This document shows, piece by piece, positions 16,653 through 28,000 of a DNA stretch of 64,000 nt (position 1 is its first letter; every line of letters begins with the position of its first letter). The stretch lies in NCBI RefSeq assembly GCF_029893085.1, contig NZ_JARXWI010000013.1, forward strand, positions 18,170-82,169, written 5' to 3'. The notes under the pieces were generated by a model that saw nothing but the letters and a program-made list of their open reading frames with translations, did not search any database and was not told the origin of the DNA. Both the position numbers and the translations under genes were made by a program. The stretch is from Parabacteroides sp. PFB2-10 (GTDB lineage: Bacteria > Bacteroidota > Bacteroidia > Bacteroidales > Tannerellaceae).

Positions 16653-17735
16653 TTATTCGATAGTACCTGCTCCTGTTCCGCCGGCTACCCAATCGGTCAC
16701 TGTTGCCGTAGCTTTGATTTCTGTTCCTTTGAAAGTAAGCGTAACATTAAAAGCATATCCCGCCGTATTTGTTACTTCAGCATTTTTTGGGGTAAGCTGT
16801 ACTGTAACAGGGATGGCAGTCGTGGCAGTCGTTGTTTTTATATTCAGTACATAAGCGTTTTGTGCGTCTGTACCAGACAGCGTAACCGGTGTTACCAATG
16901 AATAAGCCACCCGTGCTGCTGCAGTGGGGATTTCAATACTTTTCTCTCCCAAATTGGCAACAACAGTATCTTTAGCATGATAGGCAGTTGCACCTGCTTT
17001 GTAGAAAGGAATAGTTCCGGTAGTACCGAATGTAACAGCGTTTGTAGAGAAAGTCACGGTTGCGATCGTATTTACCGCAGCAAGCCCTGAGCTACCCTTT
17101 GCCTGCGTTAAACTAAGATCGGTGATTTTGCCCCAGGCAGCAGATGTTTCTGCTTTAGCCGTAGCATCATCACCGCCTGCCACCACCAATATATTCAGTT
17201 TTGTCAGCTTATGTGTGAAGGCTAACGTAGGATAAGAAGGGGTCGTGCCCGTTGCTGCAGATTTACTGGTACTCACTTGCGCCGCTGTCATAATATCGCT
17301 CTTCCCGTCAATCGGGTGAGTCGTTGCTGTTCCAAAAGTGCTCCATCCGCCGGTGCCAATGGCAGCCGGATAAAGCCCCACCATATAGATGGTCTGATCC
17401 CCGGGAAAAGATTTGTTTCCACCGGTTTCGATAGAGGCAAAAGCGACAGGTGTTTCTCCATTAGCCGTAAATGTCATCGTCCCGTTTGTATGGAGCGCTG
17501 AATAATTATCTTCTGTTTTAGAGACCAACACCCTTGCGGTTAAATTGTTGGTGCCGCTAATCGCCCCTTCAAACGGTGCTTTTGTTTCCACCTCCAAGGT
17601 CAACGCTTTGGATTTAGCCATAATTGCTACCTCCTGCGTGTTGTCAAAACCGTTGTCATCCTTTGAGCAACCGGTCCATGCCGTAGCCATTCCTATGGCG
17701 GCTACCATCCATAAATAACTTTTCTTCATGATCAT
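16653..17735 (-). CDS. Fimbrillin-family lipoprotein (major-pilin-like)
   Basis: The 360-residue lipoprotein (Cys23) carries VETKAPF with K52-A53, a DGKSDIMTAAQVS strand, FTHKLTKLNILV and a C terminus VTDWVAGGTGAGTIE. The body is rich in alanine and threonine, as in secreted pilins. It is closely related to the next two genes and is separated from the upstream gene by 58 bp of AT-rich sequence, in which I see no promoter consensus. A start at the third codon is equally possible. A strong candidate for a shaft subunit. Confidence 0.85.
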   Translation of the reverse strand: MIMKKSYLWMVAAIGMATAWTGCSKDDNGFDNTQEVAIMAKSKALTLEVETKAPFEGAISGTNNLTARVLVSKTEDNYSALHTNGTMTFTANGETPVAFASIETGGNKSFPGDQTIYMVGLYPAAIGTGGWSTFGTATTHPIDGKSDIMTAAQVSTSKSAATGTTPSYPTLAFTHKLTKLNILVVAGGDDATAKAETSAAWGKITDLSLTQAKGSSGLAAVNTIATVTFSTNAVTFGTTGTIPFYKAGATAYHAKDTVVANLGEKSIEIPTAAARVAYSLVTPVTLSGTDAQNAYVLNIKTTTATTAIPVTVQLTPKNAEVTNTAGYAFNVTLTFKGTEIKATATVTDWVAGGTGAGTIE

Positions 17736-17793
17736 TCTTTTTTAAATTATTACTTGTTTTTATTATTTTCTTCTTTTATAGTTGTTTTTACGC

Positions 17794-18747
17794 TTATCTA
17801 TCTATCGTGCCCGATCCTTCGCCTCCCTCTTTCCAGGGGGTGACCCAGGCGGTCGTTTCTATATCCACCTCTATCTCTTCCTCTTTTTTCCGGAACGTCA
17901 GGGTGATCTCATACGAATGCCCCGCGGCAAAAGTGGATTCACCCAGAGGGGTTATGCATACATCCCGGAATATGCCTTTGTTGTCGGTCGCGATGTCCAG
18001 ATAGAACTGTCGCAATCCGGGTTGCAACATCAGGCTGCCGGCAATCTTCTGTGGCTTCTCCTCTGTGCCCGTTATCTTCACGGGATAGGAAGAGGGGAGA
18101 GCAATATGTTGCGGATTAGACCAATCACCCAAATTGCCATCTTCGATATACAAGACAGAAGAGGTATTGACATCCCTGAATGTGATACTTTCTATGGCCG
18201 TTTCGCTAAAGTCACCCTCATCGATCAAGACAAAATGGAACTGGCTCAACAGATGGTTATAGGCTAAAGAGGCCGGTATTTTATTGTCGGATCCGACCAC
18301 CGGATCGGCATACATCAGGTCTTCCTCGCCTGTCAGGGTGAAGTGAAGTAACGGAGCGGCTCCCGTTTGCTCTTCCATATAGTTCGCCCCTGCTTCGCCG
18401 GTCGGCGCATACGGATAATAGGAGTAGAAACGTACCTCTTCGCGGTAGGGATAATAATAGGTTCCTTCCCACTGAAGCCTGCCTGTCTCTGTATCGACAG
18501 CAGTTGTGCGCACATGGGGCATCACCGCCGGTAGCGACCAATCGGTGATGGCATAGATGCCTATCCGGTCGCCCATCTTGGCCAGGTCGGAGAGATCGTT
18601 GACGGAGGCACGCGATTCATAGGCATCAGTTTTCACCCCCAGCGTTATTTTAGCGCAAGAGGGCACCGGTGCCGTCTCCTCTTTCACGCAAGAGAACAGG
18701 GCGCAGATGCCAAAACAGGCTACTATGAATCGTTTAGTTTTCATCAT
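17794..18747 (-). CDS. Fimbrillin-family lipoprotein
   Basis: The 317-residue lipoprotein (Cys20) has an R46-A47 site (DAYESRASVN), a position very close to the Arg cleavage site of P. gingivalis FimA. The body includes IGIYAITDWSLP, YYPYREEVRFYSYYPYAP, FTLTGEEDLMYADP and YNHLLSQFHFVL, and ends TAWVTPWKEGGEGSGTIDR. Its first codon overlaps the stop of the anchor-like gene by 4 nt, so translation is coupled to it. It is the first pilin after the anchor. Confidence 0.84.
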   Translation of the reverse strand: MMKTKRFIVACFGICALFSCVKEETAPVPSCAKITLGVKTDAYESRASVNDLSDLAKMGDRIGIYAITDWSLPAVMPHVRTTAVDTETGRLQWEGTYYYPYREEVRFYSYYPYAPTGEAGANYMEEQTGAAPLLHFTLTGEEDLMYADPVVGSDNKIPASLAYNHLLSQFHFVLIDEGDFSETAIESITFRDVNTSSVLYIEDGNLGDWSNPQHIALPSSYPVKITGTEEKPQKIAGSLMLQPGLRQFYLDIATDNKGIFRDVCITPLGESTFAAGHSYEITLTFRKKEEEIEVDIETTAWVTPWKEGGEGSGTIDR

Positions 18748-19658
18748 TCTGTTATATCTCCCGTACCTTTTCCCTCTTCCCAGGGTTTAACCGTTGCTGT
18801 CAGGCCACCGTCGATCACCTCCAGCTCTACCTCAATCTCAACGGGAATATCGATTGGTATATCACCTTTGTTGCTGTCCAGTATGTCGGTTATAACCTCG
18901 CTCAGGTCGACCTCTGCCCAATAAGTGTTCGATTCGTCGTCTTCGAGTACCACATGCATCTTGTTATGATAATGCGTTCCATTGGACGGATTATAGAGTC
19001 CCAATAGGTGAATAACTGCCGTAGCCGTATTATCCTCGCTTAGTTCAATGTCAAAAGGGATCTTCCAGTCGGTCTCATCGCCAACGGGCAGTCCGGTCGC
19101 CAGGTAAACAGCATAATAAACACCTTCGAGCATACCACTTATGCGCTGATATTCATCGCCATTTGTAACACTAAACTGTAGGAAAAGCGTTCTTGTCAGG
19201 GCATACATCCGGGAATGTACGATTGTTTCCTCTTCGGCAGTAACCATGGCTGATTCCACTGCCAGGCGGAAGGCGTTTTCGGAAGGGAGGAGTTCTTTGG
19301 CGTCAGTTTTTGTCTGATCGACCCGGATAGCGGTTGCTTTCGCCTGATGGTAATCATCGAGATCCGTAAAGTCGAGACCCAAGGTATTGGTGTTATGGCT
19401 GATAAGGGAATAAATGCCTGCTTCGGTAGTGATACTATATTCCGACGAAGCGGTTTCCAGGTGTAAGGGGGTCGCCTCCATCTGGTAGAGATGGGTATTA
19501 AGCACAGGGGTTACCTCTTGTTCTTCCCACTCGGGATAAACATGCAGTATGCCTTTTGTCTCCTTAGTCTTCTCTTGCAACGTAGCTTCCGTGCAAGCAA
19601 TCATAAAAAGAACAAAGACAAATAACCCTATTACTAAAAATCGATTCCTTACTTGCAT
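18744..19658 (-). CDS. FimB/Mfa2-like fimbrial anchor lipoprotein (DUF5119-like)
   Basis: The 304-residue lipoprotein (Cys22) lacks the basic-alanine processing site found in the other subunits, as expected of an anchor that stays lipidated in the outer membrane and ends fibre growth. Its N-terminal part (GILHVYPEWEEQ, then EAGIYSLISHNTNT) resembles DUF5119/FimB-type domains. The C terminus, VKPWEEGKGTGDITE, resembles that of the pilins. It lies second in the operon, directly after the DUF3575 gene, the usual place of an anchor. The DUF number is from memory of the fold pattern and is less certain than the fimbrial role. Confidence 0.77.
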   Translation of the reverse strand: MQVRNRFLVIGLFVFVLFMIACTEATLQEKTKETKGILHVYPEWEEQEVTPVLNTHLYQMEATPLHLETASSEYSITTEAGIYSLISHNTNTLGLDFTDLDDYHQAKATAIRVDQTKTDAKELLPSENAFRLAVESAMVTAEEETIVHSRMYALTRTLFLQFSVTNGDEYQRISGMLEGVYYAVYLATGLPVGDETDWKIPFDIELSEDNTATAVIHLLGLYNPSNGTHYHNKMHVVLEDDESNTYWAEVDLSEVITDILDSNKGDIPIDIPVEIEVELEVIDGGLTATVKPWEEGKGTGDITE

Positions 19659-19691
19659 TCAATTATATCATGAATCACTGATATCTTTCCC

Positions 19692-20366
19692 CTAAAATCG
19701 GTAAGCCAGGCTGATATTCCACTCCATGACTCCCCATTTGTTCGCTTTTTCTTCTCCGATATAAAATTTATCAGGATCGCTCCACTCATACGCGCGCGCG
19801 TTAGAATCTCTATATCCCGCGCGAACGCCTGTTTCAACACCTAATCCTTTATAAATAGTCCAATAGTATCCAACAGAAAGCCCAGCCTGCCAATATTTTC
19901 CGGTATAATTATCCGTTGGGCGGGTCGCATTTGCTGTTTTACTCTTATTGCGCACATCGTAATCTCCGGCTCCTATAAATGCCCCGACATAAAGCCCGGT
20001 ATTTTTATTCCCCATCAACCAACGACGTGGCTCCATACTATAACCAGAAACGCCCCAAAATGTTCGCTCAGCCCCGTAATTCCAATACGCGTACATCGCA
20101 GACGCTTGTAGCGACCACTGGGAAGAAATGAAATATTCAACTGTGAGATTAGGGGTAAAAGCGGTATGCTTGAACTCCGATGTGAATCCGATCCAACGTA
20201 AACTGTTTGTTTTAAAGGCTAATAGAGGAGATTCCTTTTCTTTTACTTCCTGAGCACCTGATTCAAGAATCTCTTTTTTTTGCTCAGCATGAAGCGGAAC
20301 AAAACTCCATAGTATAAAAATCAACACATGCAATATACCCCTACTCTTATTGTAAGCATTATTCAT
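19692..20366 (-). CDS. DUF3575 outer membrane protein, first gene of the fimbrial operon
   Basis: The 224-residue protein has a cleavable signal peptide (to about residue 28) and a beta-strand-rich body. It contains the DUF3575 hallmark LAFKTNSLRW near residue 48 and ends in YRF, suitable for outer membrane insertion. DUF3575 genes typically lead FimA/Mfa-type fimbrial operons in Bacteroidales, and here the anchor and pilins follow. An outer membrane barrel helping assembly or surface display is plausible but not shown. The upstream region has no good TAnnTTTG box, so the operon may need an activator or an alternative sigma factor. Confidence 0.88.
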   Translation of the reverse strand: MNNAYNKSRGILHVLIFILWSFVPLHAEQKKEILESGAQEVKEKESPLLAFKTNSLRWIGFTSEFKHTAFTPNLTVEYFISSQWSLQASAMYAYWNYGAERTFWGVSGYSMEPRRWLMGNKNTGLYVGAFIGAGDYDVRNKSKTANATRPTDNYTGKYWQAGLSVGYYWTIYKGLGVETGVRAGYRDSNARAYEWSDPDKFYIGEEKANKWGVMEWNISLAYRF

Positions 20367-20660
20367 TAATACGCTCTATTATAGAACCATATACACCCTT
20401 CATCAAACAATAACAAAAAATTTCCCCCTTATATTCAATAAAGTTTGTACACTTACCTGTTAAATTAAAAATACAGCCAATGAATTTCCACACTTATCCT
20501 TCTACAAAGGAAGGCATTTTATTTGATAATACGAAAAAAACCAGCGATTTATCATTGGTTTTCTCTACAAATTGATCATTTCACACTTCTTTCGCTTCAT
20601 TTATAGTCCGAAGCACCCACCTGGGAGCCTCTCGTCCGCTGAAAAAGAAGGGATAAGAAC
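20367..20660. other. Fimbrial operon upstream region
   Basis: This 290-bp AT-rich interval should hold the fimbrial promoter. I find no consensus -7 box and no pair of inverted repeats that would suggest an invertible promoter. There is one weak hairpin (AAAACCA at 20537 and TGGTTTT at 20556) and a more GC-rich stretch at 20606-20640 without recognisable content. Confidence 0.6.
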
Positions 20661-20692
20661 AAAAAAACTGCCACCCCTCAACGGGATGGCAG
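20661..20692 (-). terminator. Rho-independent terminator of rpoD
   Basis: On the minus strand, 27 bp after the rpoD stop, CTGCCATCCC and GGGGTGGCAG pair as a stem with one G-T wobble and a short loop, followed by a run of seven T. It separates rpoD from the fimbrial operon. Confidence 0.9.
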
Positions 20693-20718
20693 CACAAATA
20701 ATTTCTTTTGAAGAGGTT

Positions 20719-21579
20719 TTACCCTAAATAAGTTTTTAGGAGCTTGCTACGTGTTCCTTGTCTCAATCTTCTGATTGCCTTTTCTTTGATCTGGCGGACG
20801 CGCTCTCTTGTGAGGCCAAATTTGTCGCCAATCTCTTCTAATGTCATTTCCTGACAGCCAATACCGAAAAACATTTTGATTATCTCACACTCTCTTTCGG
20901 TCAATGTAGCAAGCGCTCTATCAATCTCCTTAGCTAATGATTCGTTCATCAACGACCGGTCGGCGATCGGAGCATCATCGTTCACAAGTACGTCTAAGAG
21001 GCTGTTGTCTTCGCCTTCCACGAACGGAGCATCCACCGAGATATGACGTCCGGACACCTTCAGGGTATCGGAAATCTTATCAACAGGGATATCCAATTCA
21101 TCTGCCAGCTCTTCGGGAGAAGGACGACGTTCGTTTTCCTGTTCGAATTTCGAGAAGGCTTTGCTGATCTTATTCAGCGAACCTACCTGATTCAACGGGA
21201 GACGAACAATACGTGACTGCTCTGCCAACGCCTGCAGAATAGACTGGCGAATCCACCATACCGCATAAGAAATAAACTTAAAACCACGCGTCTCGTCGAA
21301 TTTTTCTGCCGCTTTAATCAAACCCAGGTTGCCTTCATTAATCAGGTCGGGCAAACTTAAGCCTTGATTTTGATATTGCTTTGCAACAGAAACAACGAAA
21401 CGCAAATTGGCTCTTGTCAATTTCTCTAATGCTTTACGGTCTCCTCTTTTAATAGCCTGTGCCAATTCTACTTCCTCTTCCACCGTGATAAGATCTTCAC
21501 GCCCAATCTCTTGGAGATACTTATCAAGGGAAGCGCTTTCGCGATTGGTAATGGACTTGGTAATCTTTAGTTGTCTCAT
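20719..21579 (-). CDS. rpoD: Primary RNA polymerase sigma factor
   Basis: I chose the start at 21579 ([10 protein letters not shown]), giving 286 residues, the usual length of Bacteroidetes primary sigma factors; a perfect -7 box lies 29 bp upstream. Region 1.1 is missing, as normal in this phylum. Region 1.2 ([10 protein letters not shown]), region 2 with [18 protein letters not shown] and [15 protein letters not shown], region 3 (RRPSPEELA) and region 4 with [28 protein letters not shown] are all visible. It recognises the TAnnTTTG/TTG promoters noted across this window. Followed by a strong terminator. Confidence 0.97.
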   Translation of the reverse strand: MRQLKITKSITNRESASLDKYLQEIGREDLITVEEEVELAQAIKRGDRKALEKLTRANLRFVVSVAKQYQNQGLSLPDLINEGNLGLIKAAEKFDETRGFKFISYAVWWIRQSILQALAEQSRIVRLPLNQVGSLNKISKAFSKFEQENERRPSPEELADELDIPVDKISDTLKVSGRHISVDAPFVEGEDNSLLDVLVNDDAPIADRSLMNESLAKEIDRALATLTERECEIIKMFFGIGCQEMTLEEIGDKFGLTRERVRQIKEKAIRRLRQGTRSKLLKTYLG

Positions 21580-21608
21580 CCAATTTGTTTCATTGAAAAT
21601 ATGGGGTG

Positions 21609-21616
21609 CAAAGTTA
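21609..21616 (-). promoter_or_regulatory. -7 box for rpoD
   Basis: TAACTTTG on the minus strand, a perfect TAnnTTTG, 29 bp before the chosen start. Its position excludes the longer reading frame start, which would lie upstream of the transcript. No clear -33 TTG. Confidence 0.65.
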
Positions 21617-21704
21617 CACTTTTTTTCGGATAAATTGGCTGAATGCACCCCACATCCAGCCAATTAAGTACCTTTAACAATCTTTTTACCCAAAAGACGA
21701 ACGC

Positions 21705-23228
21705 CTATTCTGCTAAATCGATCGCATAATACCTCGAACGTCCATTCGGATACATCCCTTTAATAAACAACACCTGGTCATCCGTCGACTTCATCACATT
21801 CTCCACAATCTTTTCAAATTCCTCCGGAGTAGACACGCGTTGATCATTCACGACCATGATAATATATCCTTTCGTAATACCGGTTTCTTTAAACTTTCCA
21901 TTGGAAACACCGGTCACCTCGATACCATATCGAATACCATATTGTCTTTTCTGACTATCTGTCAGTTCCTTAAAGGCAGCACCCAACACATCGGCCACAT
22001 CACCACGGTTCTTCACCACCTCCGTATTGCCCTGCGCATTTCGCAACTCTACGGTAAAGGTTTGTTTCTTACCATAACGGTCTACTTCAACCTTCACCTT
22101 ATCACCCGGACGATACTTACTAATCTGTTCCTGCAATGCGCTTGCCGTACGGATAGTTACATTATTCACGCCAACAATCACGTCACCCACTTCCATACCG
22201 GCTTCCCGGGCAGAGCTGCGATCGGTAAATTCGGCAACATACGCACCTTCCGTCACCTTCAGATTTTCCTTGTCTTTTTTCACTTTTTCATCCGAAGAGA
22301 AAGGCATATTTTGTATATCAAGCATAGAAACCCCCATAATAGCCCGTTGCACCACGCCGTACTGTTTCAGGTCTGCCGCTACTTTTCCGGCAATACTGAT
22401 AGGCACCGCAAAGGAGTATCCGGCAAAATTTCCGGTTTCCGAATAGATCGCGGTATTGATACCCACCAGTTCTCCTTTCGTATTCACCAAGGCGCCCCCA
22501 CTATTACCCGGGTTCACCGCTGCATCTGTCTGGATAAACGACTCGATTCCGCCATTCGTGCGGGTGATACCACCACGTCCTTTGGCGCTGACAATACCGG
22601 CGGTCACCGTCGATGTCAGGTTGAAGGGGTTACCGATAGCCAATACCCACTCACCCACTTTCAGGGCTTCCGAGTCACCAAACGGGATCGTTGCCAGGTC
22701 GTTTGCCTCAATCTTAATCAGGGCAATATCGGTTTGCGGATCGGCCCCGATCACTTTCGCCGAAAATTTCCGGTTATCGTTCAGGGTCACTTCCAATTCA
22801 TCTGCCCCGTCGATCACATGGTTGTTGGTCATAATATAGCCATCTACCGAGATGATCACGCCCGAGCCCGAACCCACACGGGGTTGCGGTTGCATCTGTC
22901 CGCGACCGCCAAAGCCAAAAAAGTATTCTTCCAGCGGATGTACATATTGCCTTCCGCTACGCTGCTGCGCTTTGGCCGTTGCTTTAATATGCACAACAGC
23001 ATGCACCGAGTTCTCCGCAGCTACCGTAAAATCGATATTCTCTGCAGCCACGGTGTTATAATTGGCATAATGAAATGGTTGTTGTTTAAACCCATATTCC
23101 GAGTCCACCGAATAGGTCGGCTCCGACAATTTTTTATTTGTCAGGTATGAACTCGTACCAATAGCGGCACCTACACTAATAGCTGCTACTGCCACAACCC
23201 CTAATAGATTCTTCCACGCTTTCTTCAT
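21705..23228 (-). CDS. DegP/HtrA-family periplasmic serine protease
   Basis: The 507-residue protein has a signal anchor or signal peptide (8-30), a trypsin-like protease domain with catalytic triad H137 (TNNHV), D167 (PQTDIALI) and S243 (NPGNSGGAL), and two PDZ domains (about 300-390 and 410-500). Do/HtrA proteases degrade or refold misfolded envelope proteins. A glycine-rich loop (YFFGFGGRGQ) precedes the active domain, like the LA loop of DegP. It stands alone between rpoD and the DUF1080 gene. No obvious heat-shock promoter is recognisable upstream. Confidence 0.95.
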   Translation of the reverse strand: MKKAWKNLLGVVAVAAISVGAAIGTSSYLTNKKLSEPTYSVDSEYGFKQQPFHYANYNTVAAENIDFTVAAENSVHAVVHIKATAKAQQRSGRQYVHPLEEYFFGFGGRGQMQPQPRVGSGSGVIISVDGYIMTNNHVIDGADELEVTLNDNRKFSAKVIGADPQTDIALIKIEANDLATIPFGDSEALKVGEWVLAIGNPFNLTSTVTAGIVSAKGRGGITRTNGGIESFIQTDAAVNPGNSGGALVNTKGELVGINTAIYSETGNFAGYSFAVPISIAGKVAADLKQYGVVQRAIMGVSMLDIQNMPFSSDEKVKKDKENLKVTEGAYVAEFTDRSSAREAGMEVGDVIVGVNNVTIRTASALQEQISKYRPGDKVKVEVDRYGKKQTFTVELRNAQGNTEVVKNRGDVADVLGAAFKELTDSQKRQYGIRYGIEVTGVSNGKFKETGITKGYIIMVVNDQRVSTPEEFEKIVENVMKSTDDQVLFIKGMYPNGRSRYYAIDLAE

Positions 23229-23650
23229 ACACTTTCAATCTTTTAATTAAACACTTAATTTTAACATTTTATTTATGCACAAATAAACTCAAAAATCGTG
23301 CTGTTATTCCCTACTCCACCTCCTTTTTCAACTCTTTTAACGCCTTACAGGCTCCGCTTAACGGGGATTAACAGTACTGTGCATAACAATGTACTCATTT
23401 CGAATCCTCCTGCCATTTCGACAGTCGTCCATATATAGAACAGACAAACTTCCCGAAGGTTTAAACCATTTTGTCAGTTTAAGTCTTTTTTAGGATAATG
23501 CAAGCAATTTGCTGGCTGAGCATGGTCGCCTGCAAATTCTCTCGACAAAAATAACGCCGACAGAAATAACAATTTTGATAGAACACTATAAATCCCGTAG
23601 ATGAATAAGAGGGGGAATAGTTACGTTAATTTCAATTAATCGACTATTTA
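23229..23650. other. Intergenic region between htrA-type and DUF1080 genes
   Basis: About 420 bp with no gene or RNA that I recognise. It must carry the protease promoter, but I see no TAnnTTTG in the right orientation. A perfect 10-bp palindrome ACAGTACTGT is at 23371-23380, followed by GTACTC at 23391, a possible regulator site of unknown identity. Confidence 0.5.
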
Positions 23651-23653
23651 TGG

Positions 23654-23661
23654 TATTTTTG
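23654..23661 (+). promoter_or_regulatory. -7 box for the DUF1080 gene
   Basis: TATTTTTG, a perfect TAnnTTTG, 39 bp before the start codon. Confidence 0.55.
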
Positions 23662-23700
23662 TAATTCTCAAACATAAGTAAAAATCTAAAATACAAACAC

Positions 23701-25041
<1,341 letters not shown>

Positions 25042-25050
<9 letters not shown>

Positions 25051-28000
25051 ATTCACCATCTTACGTGCCTCCTCCTCGGAGAGACGACGGCGGGAGGCAT
25101 AGTCGGCAAGCTGGTCTTCGCCAATGGCTCCGATGAGGAAATAATCGGCTTCAGGATGGGCGATATAGAGTCCGCTGACAGAGGCTGTCGGCAACATGGC
25201 ACCGTTCTCCGTCAGGCGAATGCCGATGCGGGAGATATCCAACAGGCGGTCAATCGTGAAGTTCAGTCCCTGATCGGGCAAGGATGGATAACCAATGGCC
25301 GGACGGATCCCTTGGTAGTGCGCTTTGAATAGCTCTTCCACCGGTAAAGACTCCTCGGGGGCATATCCCCAGAACTCCGTTCGTACCTTTTTATGGAGGT
25401 ACTCGGCAGTGGCCTCGGCCAGGCGGTCGGTTACTGTTTGCAACAACAGGGCATTGTAGGTATCGCCATCGGCTTCAAACTGTTGCTTCAGGTAATCCAT
25501 GCCGGCTCCTCCGGTTACGGCAAAGGCGCCCACATAATCGGTTCTGCCTTCTGTTCGCGGCATCACATAGTCGGCCAGCGAGCGGCAAACCGCTTCGTCG
25601 CGCTTGGCTTGCTGACGCAACATCGGGAATGACTCCTCGCCTATATAGAGCGTATCGTTCTCACTATAAGCTGGAAAGAGGCCGTAAACCGCCTTGCAAT
25701 ATTCCGCTTTCAGTCCGACAAGGCGATCCAACAGGCGGTTGGCATCCTTATAGAGCTGCATCGCTTCAGCCGCTTTGCCTCTTTTCTCTTCCGGAAACGA
25801 GGAGAGCCAGGAGGCACGACAGGCATCACAACCGTGCAAACGGGTGATCTCCGCATAGGAGGCGCCTAACTTCCAGGCGGAAAAGAAATAGGTCCAATTG
25901 ATATAAGGAATGACCTCTTCCACGGGGATATAGGAAATTTCCTGGATTCCTTTCTGTTGAGGCTCGACAGGCGAATAGGTTTGCCAGTCGATTGAAATTC
26001 GGTTTTCACGCGCTTTTTGCAAAGAAAGAAGAGAAATCTCTTTCTGGTTTACGCCCAAACACAAGGCTTCTTGCTCTTTGTTTAATTCTTCGATAAAAGC
26101 ATCGCGTGTCAGGGGATTTAATAGTTTGGCAGCCACCAATGGAGTCTGCGACGCATCGACCACATGGATCACCGGATAGTTATAATGAGGAGCGATCTTC
26201 ACAGCCGTATGCAACTTAGAGGTCGTGGCTCCACCGATCATCAACGGAATCTGCAAACCGGCTTTCTGCATCGCGTCGGCTACCTGAACCATCTCGTCCA
26301 ACGAGGGGGTAATCAGGCCGGAGAGGCACACCAGATCGGGTTTTTCCTCGATGGCTTTGCGGATAATCTCTTCTGCCGGCACCATAACACCCAGGTCGAT
26401 CACTTCGTAATTGTTGCAGGAGAGGACGATAGAGACGATGTTCTTGCCGATATCATGCACATCACCTTTCACGGTGGCAAACAATACCTTACCGGCTTTC
26501 GAGGAGGCCTCGGCGGCTTTCTGCTTTTCAATGACCGGTTGCAGAATGGCAACCGCCTTTTTCATCGTACGGGCTGTCTTCACTACCTGCGGGAGAAACA
26601 TCTTGCCTGCCCCGAAAAGCTCACCGACCCGGTTCATTCCGTTCATCAGCGGGCCGTCGATAATGTCTACCGCCTGCGGATATTGCTGCAAAGCCTCTTG
26701 GATATCGGCCTCCAGCCAATCGGTAAGGCCTTTCATCAAAGCCTGCTCCAGTCGTTCGCCGACCGGGCTTTCGCGCCATATCTCTTGTTTCTTTTCAAGT
26801 GTATCGGGTGTTTGTGGCTGTTGGTTCTGCGCATAGGTGATCAATTCGTCCACCGCTTCCGCACGGCGCGCCAGGATTACATCCTCCAAAAGACTGCGTA
26901 ATTCGGCGCTTATATCATCGTATTGTACAGCTGTCGAAGGGTTCACAATGCCCATATCCATGCCTTTCGCTATGGCGTGGTAGAGGAATACGGCGTGCAT
27001 CGCTTCGCGCAAATAGTTATTGCCCCGGAAAGAGAAAGAGAGATTGCTGATGCCGCCGCTGACTTTAGCGCCCGGCAGGTGCTTTTTGATCCATTCCACC
27101 GTACGAATAAAGGCCAGGGCATACCCATTGTGTTCCTCGATACCGGTGGCAATCGCCAGTACATTCGGGTCAAAAATGATATCCTGCGGAGGGAATGCTA
27201 TCTTCTGTGTGAGCAAACGGTACGCCCGTTCGCATATTTCAATCTTGCGCTCGTAGGTGTCGGCCTGCCCTTTCTCGTCGAAAGCCATGACAACGACGGC
27301 GGCTCCTAAGCTGCGAATACGCGTTGCACGAGCCAGAAACACCTCTTCGCCCTCTTTCAGTGAGATGGAGTTGACGATGCTTTTGCCTTGTACACACATC
27401 AATGCCTGTTCGATCACCTCCCACTTCGAGGAATCGATCATCACAGGGACACGGGCTATATCGGGCTCCGCGGCGATAAGATGCAGGAAGTGACACATCT
27501 CCTTCGCGGTATCCAGCATACCATCGTCCATATTGATATCGATCACCTGCGCACCATCTTCCACCTGCTTGCGGGCAATCGAGAGGGCTTCTTCCTGTTT
27601 CCCCTCTTTAATCAGACGAAGAAACTTGCGTGAACCCGCCACATTGCAGCGTTCACCGATATTGATAAAGTTATTTTCCGGTTTTATTTCAAGCAGTTCC
27701 AGACCCGACAGCCAAAGATCAGTCGGCTTTTCTGCCGGGATATGCGGCTTAGCTCCCCGTACAAAGGCAGGGTATTGGGCGACATGATCGGGCGTCGTGC
27801 CGCAGCATCCGCCTAAGATATTCACTAATCCCTCTTCGACAAACGGCCGGACATGCGTAGCCATCAATTCAGGCGTCTCATCGTATGTGCCGAAACTATT
27901 GGGAAGCCCCGCATTTGGGTAGGCACTGATATAGTAAGGTGCTACGCTGGCCAATTCCTTCAGGTAAGGTTTCATATCGGCCGCGCCAAACGAACAATTC

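Noticed and set aside
20367..20660. Invertible fimbrial promoter
   Set aside because: I searched for paired inverted repeats flanking a promoter and found only one weak 7-bp hairpin; no recombinase gene is nearby.
21580..21663. 28-residue N-terminal extension of RpoD
   Set aside because: It would start upstream of the -7 box and the 286-residue form matches the family.
21840..23150. 436-codon open frame on the plus strand
   Set aside because: Antisense to the HtrA-type protease gene, rich in His and Ile, with no family resemblance.
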